From positions 831,130-895,129 of the forward strand of contig SCFE01000083.1 in assembly GCA_004352715.1 (NCBI GenBank): DNA of 64,000 nt. Direction: 5' to 3'. How positions within the stretch are numbered: position 1 is the first letter of the stretch; each line of letters opens with the position of its first letter. Below the pieces are notes generated by a model. That model was not told the DNA's origin, searched no databases, and saw only the letters and a list, made by a program, of their open reading frames with translations. The position numbers and the translations under genes are program-made. This document shows positions 44,072 through 54,690 of the stretch, in pieces. This DNA is from Hofstenia miamia (taxonomy: Eukaryota > Xenacoelomorpha > Acoela).

Positions 44072-46600
44072 CTACATTAAATCGTGATCTTCAAAATCTG
44101 TGAAACCGTTCCAATCAATATAACAATCTTTCCATCTGAAAAATACATTAGTTTATTTAATATGAAGATATTACATAGTCAACCAATGTAAACTAATCAG
44201 AAAAAAATACTGGCAATAAACGGACACTTTCGTAACATTCGGCGAAAAGGTAACTCCTAAAAAATGTTCCAATTAAGCTAAAACAAGACTTTTGAAACCT
44301 TTACATCAGACTAATGCATCCCGTTAATTCAGCTTTCTGCAAGAAAACATGGTTTTATATTAATTTGCTTAGGAAATTTTTTATCTTTAAAAGCTGAAAA
44401 ATCGTGCAGTGTGCGAAAACTGAATTTTACGTCAATTTCGATGGCGAATAATAATAACGTCAGGTAATCAGCATTGCCTTACACATAAAAAACAAAGTCG
44501 AAGGTTAAATTTTCGGAGAAATTATATTATACCAAGGGAATTTATTCACTCATACAAAATAGCGAAAAAGACATTAATTGCAATAGACAAAAAAGTCCAT
44601 ACATTACATTAAAAAACAGTTTTTCTAATACTGACAATGCGTGCTACAAAACAATAACAGCAAGAGAATTTTCAAAATGAATATCTCTTAGAAAATTTTT
44701 CTGTTTCTGTTTTCTCAAACTACGTATTTAATCAGTCATATGAAAGACATTCTAGGGTCCTATCAGGAATAAAAATCTAGAAGTCCGTATTGAGAATAAT
44801 TCACAAATCCAAAATTGAAGATCGATTGTGATAGAATTCCCGTGAATCTAAATTTCAGGACGGTAAACACATTATATGATGAAATACTTAAATTGAGTAA
44901 AAACACTGTCATATTGTGGCTAGTCCAAATTTAATAAAATCACTATGTATATTTCAAATATATTACTTTGTTCTAATGGCGTTTTCTAATAAAGGTCGCT
45001 CATCGTCCTCAGCTTCACTCTGTTCAAATGGAATAACAGTATCTAAACAAAAATGAAGTTACCATCAATAAAAATATAAGTAAAATTGACGATTGCATTA
45101 AGAGAAAACACTAACACTATAAAAATAGCATGATCATAAAAAACACATTTAATAATATGGTACCCCATCAGAAAAACATTATTGTAAACTACAAGACTGT
45201 TTTGTGTTTTGTAATGGAAATTGCTTGCATGTCAATGATTGGCTAAATGCCAAGCACTTATAAGTTGTTTAAATCCTATTACTTTGTTATATTTTAGTAA
45301 TTAATGAGATAAATATCTTCAAAATTCGTAACTTAGATTTGAGTGTTTTGACGTTCAACTATTAGTACAATTTAAATAAGAGTTAAAAAGTCAGGTCTAA
45401 TTTGAATTTGCAATGTATAAATAGGAATGGGATGTATCCAAACCATAGGGTTTATCATATATAGGCTGAGACATAACTTAATTGGTGGGATAGAAATTAA
45501 CAATTTGAAGCACCGGATAACACTATCTAAGGTTTTAGCTTTTATTCCTTGATGTTGACTTAGGTCAATTACTAGATTGAAGTCGGCTGGACGGCCGCGG
45601 AGTGAATTGTTCCCATATCTAAAGCTAAAAAATTTCAAAAAAAGCCTATAAAAATTATAACTAAATTCTTAATGGCAACACCGATTTTAGTTTCTTTGTG
45701 CACATTGTTGTTGCCCACATACGCTTGCATGAATACATTCAGAAGCATTGTCCTTTAAAATGACAAAACTCCATTCTTTGCTAGCTTTGGTGTGCATTTC
45801 AGAAATTTATTAGATTTTTACAACTTTTGAAAATCAATATTTTCCCAATTTCTAAAATCTGTGAATATATTAAAATTAATTCTATATGTATATTCAAATT
45901 TTCATTGAACTAATATCTAAGGATATAGTTTGCTATGGTTGCAGACGCAAGGAAATTGAAACTCAAGAAATTAATATTAGGACAATTATTCAAAATATGG
46001 ATTTTCAAAAAAAATCTTTACGAAAACTTAACAACTTAACATTTGAATCCAATACTCATTGAATGAGATAATCAATTCTTAAAAAATGTCCCAAACAGAA
46101 TTCATTAACGAAAACACCAGCATACAATGTGCATTTCTGTGAAACACCAGCAGTTTTGTCAAAATCTGTTCAAAAAAAACGAAACTACTTAATGGTTTAC
46201 ATGACCACATTAATATCTCTATTCAATTTGGAAATCTAGCATTGATCCAAACAATTCTTAACAGAACAAAAGTTTGCTTTAAATATACCAATAAATAGCA
46301 TTTATACTTTTTTGTTAGGAAATGATGGTTTTGTAAAATTGCCAATTAATGGAAAACCAGAAAGTGGTAAACATACGCTTTAAAATTAGCCTGCCTATAT
46401 GTTCGAGCACGAGTTCTAAATACACAAATAACTAGTCTACCATCAGAAAGATCTCTTACACAAGAAGGCGTACACTTACATATTTTGATACCATTGATTA
46501 TTAATAGAAATATCCAAAAGAGAATCAATGAATTTAGTTGTGCTGAACGAACTATTAAAATAAAAGGCATTTCTCTACTGTAGATCTCGTCCTTCAGCAT
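44072..46600 (-). CDS. Putative multi-exon gene for a small membrane protein (tentative)
   Basis: Candidate exons on the minus strand: 46600-46377 (ATG start, hydrophobic 'LILFWIFLLIING', then Cys-rich 'CKCTPSCVRDLSDG', donor GTATGT, phase 2); one beginning at 45624 ('FRYGNNSLRGRPADFN', acceptor TTTTTTAG, phase fits exon 1, its donor unresolved); 45042-44967 ('TVIPFEQSEAEDDERPLLEN', acceptor TTTGTTTAG, donor GTAATA); and 44135-44072 ('WKDCYIDWNGFTDFEDHDLM' and stop, acceptor TTTTTCAG, phase fits). An AATAAA follows 46 bases after the stop (44026-44021). 'EDDERPLL' is an acidic-dileucine sorting motif, so an endosomal or lysosomal membrane protein is possible. The last two exons are the best supported. 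I do not recognise the protein. Confidence 0.4.
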
Positions 46601-46748
46601 GTTTGCAATAGCCGCGCCCCAATTGGTGGAATTTTATTGATTGCTACAGGCGATATCTAAGCAGTTGCATTCTATAATTGGTAATCAATATTATTGTCAA
46701 CCAATATGTTAATAACGCTTAAGATCATTTCAATTAAAGGCTCTGCAA

Positions 46749-46773
46749 GATATATATATATATATATATATAA
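46749..46773. repeat. (TA)n microsatellite
   Basis: Uninterrupted TA dinucleotides upstream of the tentative gene's first exon. Confidence 0.95.
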
Positions 46774-47279
46774 TTACGCAATCGTTTAGAAACACCTGCA
46801 TTCAATGCTAACAGAAACCTTAATACTTTCAGTAACTTTAGTTATTTACTTAATGGCCAGTGGACTACTTAGCGTTATGCAGCAAATATGCAAATTTATT
46901 GAACATCAGATTACAAAATTGAAGCAAATGAGAAATATTTATGTGTATACAATGATGATTGTGATATACTCAAATTATGAAATCAACCCTAATGAAGAAT
47001 TAATATAGCATGTAAATCTAGTTAAAATGCTCTAAAACTAATCAAATATAACGGTGATTACGTGACAAAATTTCATTTAATTGATTTTAAAAACATACCA
47101 TTGAAAGGCTGTGATTTTAATATCCAAGCTAATTGTCAAAAAATTGAAAAATTCATATTTATCTAAAACATTAGCATGGAAATTTTGAAAAATCTACAAT
47201 GATTACTTTGCATATATTGTGAACAGACTAAAGCTGTGTCGCGTTCACAAAAGATTCTCAACACAATTTTCCAAAAAAT
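46774..47279. other. AT-rich stretch, no supported gene
   Basis: A 67-codon + strand open frame (46805-47008) has no recognisable motif. Confidence 0.4.
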
Positions 47280-48780
47280 ACCAAGGGTTGAGGTTTTGGA
47301 TAATGAGCAAAATTCACATTTAAATTAAAAAAATTCTTTCAGAAAGTGCACTCTTGTGCTGAATTATCATGTGCGAATTTAGAAAGTCAAGTTCACATTT
47401 GCGCGTTTCGCAGTACTTGAATTTACACAAACAAACACTACAAATGAGCCTCAGCAAGATGATTTATTGATAATCGAAATAACCGTACGGATTGGTTTTC
47501 AACGCTAGGAGATATTAGTGATAATTCAGATAATGACAAAGCGCCTTCAATTTTGAAAAAATAAGGGAGAACTGCAAATTTTTAGGAGGACATTATCTTC
47601 GAAATAAAAATTTAGCCTTGTTCACTAAAAAACGCAAACAATTTGACAGAACTTAAAACAACAGTTTTTCCAAAATATTGTTCCCAAAATGTAAGTCAAA
47701 GCATTCCTTTAGGTTAAACAGAGTCTATGCAATTCCCCTCTACAATTTATAACATGGAGCCTGATTGTTCTATCCCAATGGAATTACCTAAGTTTAGGTT
47801 TCGCCGGTTTACGGGATATGCTGAAAAAGTAGACTCGTAAATGGTGAGCTGTTGACATCTACTGATCCTCGTTATATACAATTGGTCTTTGATTCTGTCC
47901 TTAATTTGAACGTGAAGTCTAAAATGGATTTAGGACGTGGATTTGATGAGATTACACATGGAAAAAATTTTTAACAAAGAAGATGAGAAAACGCAATCCA
48001 TGTGTATTTGCTTTCATTCAGAGCAGCAGCAACATAAGTGCTTGTGAAACTATTTCACTGCACGTTATCATTTCAAATATGCTGCCGATAAAGAAGAATG
48101 TGATCAATCTCAAATTAAAGCAATTACAGAACCAGTTTTTTAGTCGACAATGAAGGAATTAAAAACATTAAGATTACAGGATTATAGGCATTTACCATCT
48201 CTGGTATCTTGCAAAATATGCTGCCAGAGAAGAAAAAAGAGCACACGTTACGCTAAACGCATTTGGTGAGCTTAGCGTTGGGGTTGCAAAATGAGAGCAT
48301 TAAGAACATCAATTAGTTTGGTCTCAGATCTCCAGAATTAGTATTAGTGTCAAAACTGGTCTATATTTTAGTTGCTTTATTCCACTAACGTGTCAATTGA
48401 GACGAATACATGGCCAACATATTTATAGATATGAGCAACTTATAAACTCAGAGTACAGTCTCAGTTCAATATTGTTCGGATTTTTGGAGATCCTGACATT
48501 TGCAATTGTTTTGTTAAGAACAACCTGTACAAAGGGTGCTCCTGTTCACTCACTTTTCACATTATTAATTCATATACTAATATCTATGGGGTCGTTTGTG
48601 ACTGAATTAGATTTATTTCGATCAGGACCACTTTCCACAGGTTTTGAACTAGTGTTTTAATTAATGTTTTGAATGAGGAAGAAAGTGTATATGAATTGCC
48701 AATACTTGATGGGCGCGTCGCTTTGCGGAGTCCCAAACCTAGAGTGGACGTTAAACAATAGGGTATAAGAAGGTGCAACC
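47280..48780 (+). pseudogene. Unidentified decayed coding region, probably transposon-derived
   Basis: Interleaved + strand frames carry peptide-like stretches: 'ELLTSTDPRYIQLVFDSVLN' and 'KSKMDLGRGFDEI' (47840-47960), 'YHFKYAADKEECDQSQIKAI' (48065-48130), 'IKNIKITG' then 'AFTISGILQNMLPEKKKEHT' (48155-48250), and 'YELPILDGRVALRSPKPRVD' (48690-48755). Stops and frameshifts break every stretch. I do not recognise the family. The composition is less AT-rich than the surroundings, which supports former coding use. Confidence 0.4.
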
Positions 48781-48787
48781 ATATGTN

Positions 48788-48996
48788 CTCAGCAATTGCT
48801 TGCTTAGACCTCTCGAAAGCTTTCGATTCCGTAGACTACAGTATCTTACTACAAAAAATTAAATTTCTAGCTTTTTCTAATGACAGCATAGGTCTTATCT
48901 CCAGTTACTTATACAATCGCATGCAAAGAGTTAAAATTAATGAATCTTTTTCAGATTGGTTATGCACTAAAAATGGGGTTCCCCAGGGTACAATTT
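48788..48996 (+). pseudogene. LINE RT fragment
   Basis: Opens directly after the single N at 48787 with 'AIACLDLSKAFDSVDYSILL', then 'IGLISSYLYNRMQRVKI' and 'WLCTKNGVPQGTI', the first RT catalytic block (D...AFD) through the 'G.PQG' motif. No stop interrupts it, so this copy may be younger. It is cut off by the gap at 48997. Confidence 0.85.
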
Positions 48997-49996
48997 NNNN
49001 NNNNNNNNNNNNNNNNNNNNNNNNNNNNNNNNNNNNNNNNNNNNNNNNNNNNNNNNNNNNNNNNNNNNNNNNNNNNNNNNNNNNNNNNNNNNNNNNNNNN
49101 NNNNNNNNNNNNNNNNNNNNNNNNNNNNNNNNNNNNNNNNNNNNNNNNNNNNNNNNNNNNNNNNNNNNNNNNNNNNNNNNNNNNNNNNNNNNNNNNNNNN
49201 NNNNNNNNNNNNNNNNNNNNNNNNNNNNNNNNNNNNNNNNNNNNNNNNNNNNNNNNNNNNNNNNNNNNNNNNNNNNNNNNNNNNNNNNNNNNNNNNNNNN
49301 NNNNNNNNNNNNNNNNNNNNNNNNNNNNNNNNNNNNNNNNNNNNNNNNNNNNNNNNNNNNNNNNNNNNNNNNNNNNNNNNNNNNNNNNNNNNNNNNNNNN
49401 NNNNNNNNNNNNNNNNNNNNNNNNNNNNNNNNNNNNNNNNNNNNNNNNNNNNNNNNNNNNNNNNNNNNNNNNNNNNNNNNNNNNNNNNNNNNNNNNNNNN
49501 NNNNNNNNNNNNNNNNNNNNNNNNNNNNNNNNNNNNNNNNNNNNNNNNNNNNNNNNNNNNNNNNNNNNNNNNNNNNNNNNNNNNNNNNNNNNNNNNNNNN
49601 NNNNNNNNNNNNNNNNNNNNNNNNNNNNNNNNNNNNNNNNNNNNNNNNNNNNNNNNNNNNNNNNNNNNNNNNNNNNNNNNNNNNNNNNNNNNNNNNNNNN
49701 NNNNNNNNNNNNNNNNNNNNNNNNNNNNNNNNNNNNNNNNNNNNNNNNNNNNNNNNNNNNNNNNNNNNNNNNNNNNNNNNNNNNNNNNNNNNNNNNNNNN
49801 NNNNNNNNNNNNNNNNNNNNNNNNNNNNNNNNNNNNNNNNNNNNNNNNNNNNNNNNNNNNNNNNNNNNNNNNNNNNNNNNNNNNNNNNNNNNNNNNNNNN
49901 NNNNNNNNNNNNNNNNNNNNNNNNNNNNNNNNNNNNNNNNNNNNNNNNNNNNNNNNNNNNNNNNNNNNNNNNNNNNNNNNNNNNNNNNNNNNNNNN
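48997..49996. other. Assembly gap, 1000 N
   Basis: Exactly 1000 N, between an RT fragment on + and a Cys-rich ORF on minus. Confidence 1.
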
Positions 49997-50714
49997 TGAA
50001 TTACAAGAAGGAAAGGAATTGTCAATGCAGGGCAAAAAGTGATTAAATGGAATGTAACCAACATTTTCAATTTGCTCATGACAGCCCCAAGGACACTTAA
50101 CTGATCTGAATGCATATTTGTCCAAAGCTAATTCCAGATTTTGAATAAGGTTGTTAAATTCCTGAATGTTGTCTGCTCGGTCAGAGAAAATGCAATTAGT
50201 TTTAAATTGTGTTCGAATAGTTTCATCAAAATTGTTTATGCAATGATCACATTGCAAATGTAGAGTTTGTGGCAAACATTTCCATATGGCAACCATTGAC
50301 TCAATGTTTTTGTTTTTAAAAATGTTTACATATAGAACTGATCGCCATGCCAAAGACCACCACTTAATGTTTTTCACGAATTTCAATTGTGAATATCGCA
50401 TAGATATATCACATAACCTCAGGTTTATGATTTATGAAAATGAAAGTTCTGAAAATTACTAATAGATATTAGGTCTACTTGGGAACGCTTACAACCATCA
50501 CAGCATATGATATTATGTAAATCAAGTGACGATAATGGATCATTAATTGGTCTACAACCTGATTTCTCTGTTGATGTTCATGTACAATGGAGGTTGCGCC
50601 TTCATTATGATTATCATTTGAAGTTGACGATGATGGTGAGCACCTTTTGCAAATTCCGCCTCTGCTTATAAATAAATCACAAGCGCATTTCGCCCACCAC
50701 CAAGAAAAGATCAA
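49997..50714 (-). pseudogene. Cys-rich transposase-like ORF, possibly KDZ/Zisupton-type
   Basis: The minus strand starts 'WWAKCACDLFISRGGICKRC' (50700-50640; also at 42 kb), continues in another frame 'DPLSSLDLHNIICCDGCKRS' (50550-50490), then from 50401 an open frame of about 135 codons into the gap: 'KNIKWWSLAWRSVLYVNIFK', 'SMVAIWKCLPQTLHLQCDHC' and 'RSVKCPWGCHEQIENVGYIP'. Repeated C-x2-C and C-x3-C pairs and a Trp-rich 'WWSLAWRSVL' suggest a zinc-binding transposase. KDZ/Zisupton is my best guess from layout, not a firm match. Confidence 0.4.
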
Positions 50715-50719
50715 TTACA

Positions 50720-51148
50720 AGAGAGAATAATTTGGAAACTACCGTATATCATATCAAATTCTGTAACTACCTTAAAAAAGAAGATCCAACAATGTAACCA
50801 AGAATTAAATGTCAAGATTATGCCAATATTTCAAACTCTGAAAACTTCGCATTTTCTCAAAAACAAAGACTCTATTCCAACTCCCTTAGTTTCCTCATGC
50901 GTATACAATTATAAATGTGATGAATGTGAAAGTTCATACACTGGGGTAACAAGAAGGCAATTGGAATACAGAATTTCAGAGCATATGCGAGGCCATCTTC
51001 AATCAGAAATATATTGCCATGAACATGCACCTAAGAGGAAGAACTTTACTATTTTAATGAAAACCATGCATACAAAAATTGCAGAAGCTATATTCATAAA
51101 GGAAACTAAGGTGAATCTATTAAATAAACAATTAAGTCAAAGACTAAA
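50720..51148 (+). pseudogene. Penelope-like element, C-terminal GIY-YIG endonuclease
   Basis: An open frame from 50820: 'SSCVYNYKCDECESSYTGVT' followed by 'RRQLEYRISEHMRG' is the GIY-YIG pattern (VY..C..C...Y.G.T.R.L..RI.EH). 'NFTILMKTMHTKIAEAIFIK' then 'LLNKQLSQRL' is its usual end. Penelope-like elements carry this nuclease after the RT. Upstream codons 'LKKKIQQCNQELNVKIMPIF' fit the RT-GIY linker, with a frameshift near 50780. It runs into the gap at 51149. It is better preserved than the copy at 25551-26219. Confidence 0.8.
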
Positions 51149-52148
51149 NNNNNNNNNNNNNNNNNNNNNNNNNNNNNNNNNNNNNNNNNNNNNNNNNNNN
51201 NNNNNNNNNNNNNNNNNNNNNNNNNNNNNNNNNNNNNNNNNNNNNNNNNNNNNNNNNNNNNNNNNNNNNNNNNNNNNNNNNNNNNNNNNNNNNNNNNNNN
51301 NNNNNNNNNNNNNNNNNNNNNNNNNNNNNNNNNNNNNNNNNNNNNNNNNNNNNNNNNNNNNNNNNNNNNNNNNNNNNNNNNNNNNNNNNNNNNNNNNNNN
51401 NNNNNNNNNNNNNNNNNNNNNNNNNNNNNNNNNNNNNNNNNNNNNNNNNNNNNNNNNNNNNNNNNNNNNNNNNNNNNNNNNNNNNNNNNNNNNNNNNNNN
51501 NNNNNNNNNNNNNNNNNNNNNNNNNNNNNNNNNNNNNNNNNNNNNNNNNNNNNNNNNNNNNNNNNNNNNNNNNNNNNNNNNNNNNNNNNNNNNNNNNNNN
51601 NNNNNNNNNNNNNNNNNNNNNNNNNNNNNNNNNNNNNNNNNNNNNNNNNNNNNNNNNNNNNNNNNNNNNNNNNNNNNNNNNNNNNNNNNNNNNNNNNNNN
51701 NNNNNNNNNNNNNNNNNNNNNNNNNNNNNNNNNNNNNNNNNNNNNNNNNNNNNNNNNNNNNNNNNNNNNNNNNNNNNNNNNNNNNNNNNNNNNNNNNNNN
51801 NNNNNNNNNNNNNNNNNNNNNNNNNNNNNNNNNNNNNNNNNNNNNNNNNNNNNNNNNNNNNNNNNNNNNNNNNNNNNNNNNNNNNNNNNNNNNNNNNNNN
51901 NNNNNNNNNNNNNNNNNNNNNNNNNNNNNNNNNNNNNNNNNNNNNNNNNNNNNNNNNNNNNNNNNNNNNNNNNNNNNNNNNNNNNNNNNNNNNNNNNNNN
52001 NNNNNNNNNNNNNNNNNNNNNNNNNNNNNNNNNNNNNNNNNNNNNNNNNNNNNNNNNNNNNNNNNNNNNNNNNNNNNNNNNNNNNNNNNNNNNNNNNNNN
52101 NNNNNNNNNNNNNNNNNNNNNNNNNNNNNNNNNNNNNNNNNNNNNNNN
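51149..52148. other. Assembly gap, 1000 N
   Basis: Exactly 1000 N, immediately after the Penelope-like fragment. Confidence 1.
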
Positions 52149-52349
52149 CCCTTAATGCTATGGAATTGAGATGAGTTTTACTGAGCAGGTTTCTGTACTT
52201 GCTGTATTTTTCATATTTGCCTAATCGCTTGCTATACTAAGATGTTGTTGGAATTAAAATTTAAATATTATTGTTAATCGCAATGCATATTTATATTATA
52301 ATACTATTTAATATATAAAGGACAATATTATTTCTACACTAGATAATCT

Positions 52350-53252
52350 TAGGGATGGGAACCGGATAGTGAATTGAAAATACTGGATGCCGGATAATAT
52401 ATTTTTCAATTATTACTAGGGCAACCAGAAATATGACTTAAAAAAAACAAAATATGACCTTATTTTTATGTCCAAATATGATGGAATTTAATTAAATATG
52501 ACCATTCATATTTTAAAATGATCCATTTAAACAATATAAAACGTTTTTCTATTACTGAGAACAAGATATGAAACATACAAAACTCTTACACAATAATAAG
52601 TCCATTTTTTAAAGCAACCCCTTCACTAAATTATAATAACAGCACATACATTTCTATATATTATTGTGGTTAAGATTTCTTCATAAGCTAAGAGTTTTGT
52701 TAACATAGAGAAACATCTCTCAACTTCAGTCGATGTTGTTTCGTAACTTGGCGTACAATTCTGATTAAAGGTCAATCCCTTTTCCTTCCATTATAGGAGG
52801 GAAACCGGTATTTTCTAATCGTGACTTGATATAGGCGATTATTTCACAGGTATCATTTAGTAGAATTTCAACTCTGTCAAATATTGAACAGCTTTGATTT
52901 TTTATGATAGCACTCTTAATTGAAGCAATTCGACTTTTGTGATTTGTTTCTGCCCCAATTATTAATGAACAACCTCATTTCTAAATTAGAATCGACCTCT
53001 TGCGAATGAAAATATATAAATATTAAATAGACTACGTCCTTATGTGTCAGAAAAACTTGTTTTGTTGCATCACAACTTCCATATCATGGAAAAAATATAA
53101 CTTTTTCTTTGAAAATTCCATTTTTAAATCAAGTTTTATTTCACAATAGGTTACCCGGTAAAATCCGGTAAACAAGTAAAATTTTACCGGACATCCAGAT
53201 CCGATTGAATAATTGCCGATTTTACCAGATGCTGGATTCCGGCACATCCCTA
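52350..53252 (-). mobile_element. hAT transposon relic
   Basis: Ends TAGGGATGGGAACCGGAT (52350) and ...GGCACATCCCTA (to 53252) are inverted. Flanks GATAATCT and GTTAATTT agree at six of eight bases, as expected of an old 8-bp hAT duplication. The minus strand near 52755-52680 reads 'CTPSYETTSTEVERCFSMLT', the hAT C-terminal dimerisation motif. No long frame remains. Confidence 0.7.
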
Positions 53253-54690
53253 GTTAATTTGAAGGTGTTGATTTTAGTGTTTATTGCATTCTAGTCTTAG
53301 AAGTAATTCTAAGACATTTATTCATAACCGTTATAGTATTTTAGGACTTAAAATATTTTTGTGACTGTATTTAAAAATTTTAATTTAAATACTTTCACGA
53401 TTTTGTACCAAGCCATTCAATAATGATTCTTACTCTTACGCAAAACAGCTATGGTTGTACACTTCTAGAATTGCCATAGCATTCCAGATCCTGGTACGTT
53501 GTGTATGCAATTAGAGACGATTTTGTTTTCAATTGATATTGAGTCACCTTGATTTTCATAATATCCTTCTTCATTTATTGTGAACCATCAATTGTATTTT
53601 TTATGCTCGGAACTAGCTAGTCCATTTGGGTTCTTCAATATTTTTTCGTATCATTAAACTTCCTTTTCTAATTAATGCTGTTTTGGTTTATATAAGTAAT
53701 TGTAACTTGCCTCCCACTATGTACATCGTAAGAATGGAGCATTTATAATTGCTTCCATTTTCCACTAGCATTTCCTGCATACTGAAACAACGTTAGTAAT
53801 AACTGCAACTACAAATGCTTTAGTGATAGTTTAGAATTGTGTAGATCGCAAACAGTCCCATTATCTACTACGATATTGAATATTCGTAATACCATAAAAT
53901 GATTTTTATTTTTTAATCAAAAACGGCAACCGATGCCTTTTTTATTGTTATCTCAATTTTATTTAACAAAATTGCTCGCATTCATGTATAACATATTTAT
54001 CAGACGTTTTGCCACCAAACATAAACTTATAAAATACTGTACGTTTGTAATGAAAATGACACATGAAAGTAGTTTTAGCTTAGAAAGAAAGTCATTAGAC
54101 GGCGTATCAATNCATACTGACGGATTCATAAGTCATACTGACGGCTCTACAGCAAATGTAAAAAACTTTTTTGTTTATGGTGCTTTTTTACTATATTTTG
54201 CCATGACTATAAATACCGTGTTTTTGTAAGAAAATTTAGTTCGTTTTGTAATTCTGTCCAGTGAAGAGAAAATAAAAAACAACCATATTTAAATGAGTTT
54301 TACTGTTGTGTTGTTTTTTCAAAGTGAAATATGGTTAAGAGGAAAGTTGCACATGAAACGATCGGTCAGTTTATAACTTTCAAAAACTTGAGACGTCATG
54401 ATATTAATGTCATGTGTCATGATATTAATGGGTCGCGGGGGTCATGGGTAACATCGTGTGACCCATGTCTAACTCTGAATGCCCTACATGTGATGTGTGA
54501 TTTATTAACTTTGAGCTAATAATGAAATAACAAAGAACAACTCGGAGTATTACTGCTGTCAGATTCATCCTAGTAGGCTCCGCGCGTCAATATCTTTTTT
54601 TATAAGACTATGTGAAACATCGCAATTTGTCTTAAGGTTTAAAAATTTATACAAAATATTAAATAGTCTAAAGAATAACAAAATTGGCGT
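53253..54690. other. Intergenic AT-rich stretch with single-N join
   Basis: A single N at 54112 sits inside a repeated CATACTGACGG motif (54113 and 54136). 54397-54445 repeats CATGATATTAATG. A 62-codon + frame (54331-54519) begins 'MVKRKVAHETIGQF' and is unrecognised. No gene can be supported. Confidence 0.4.

Noticed and set aside
48905-50401. Very long frames made largely of X
   Set aside because: They run through 1000-N gaps; only the ends are real sequence. The same applies to frames across the other three 1-kb gaps.
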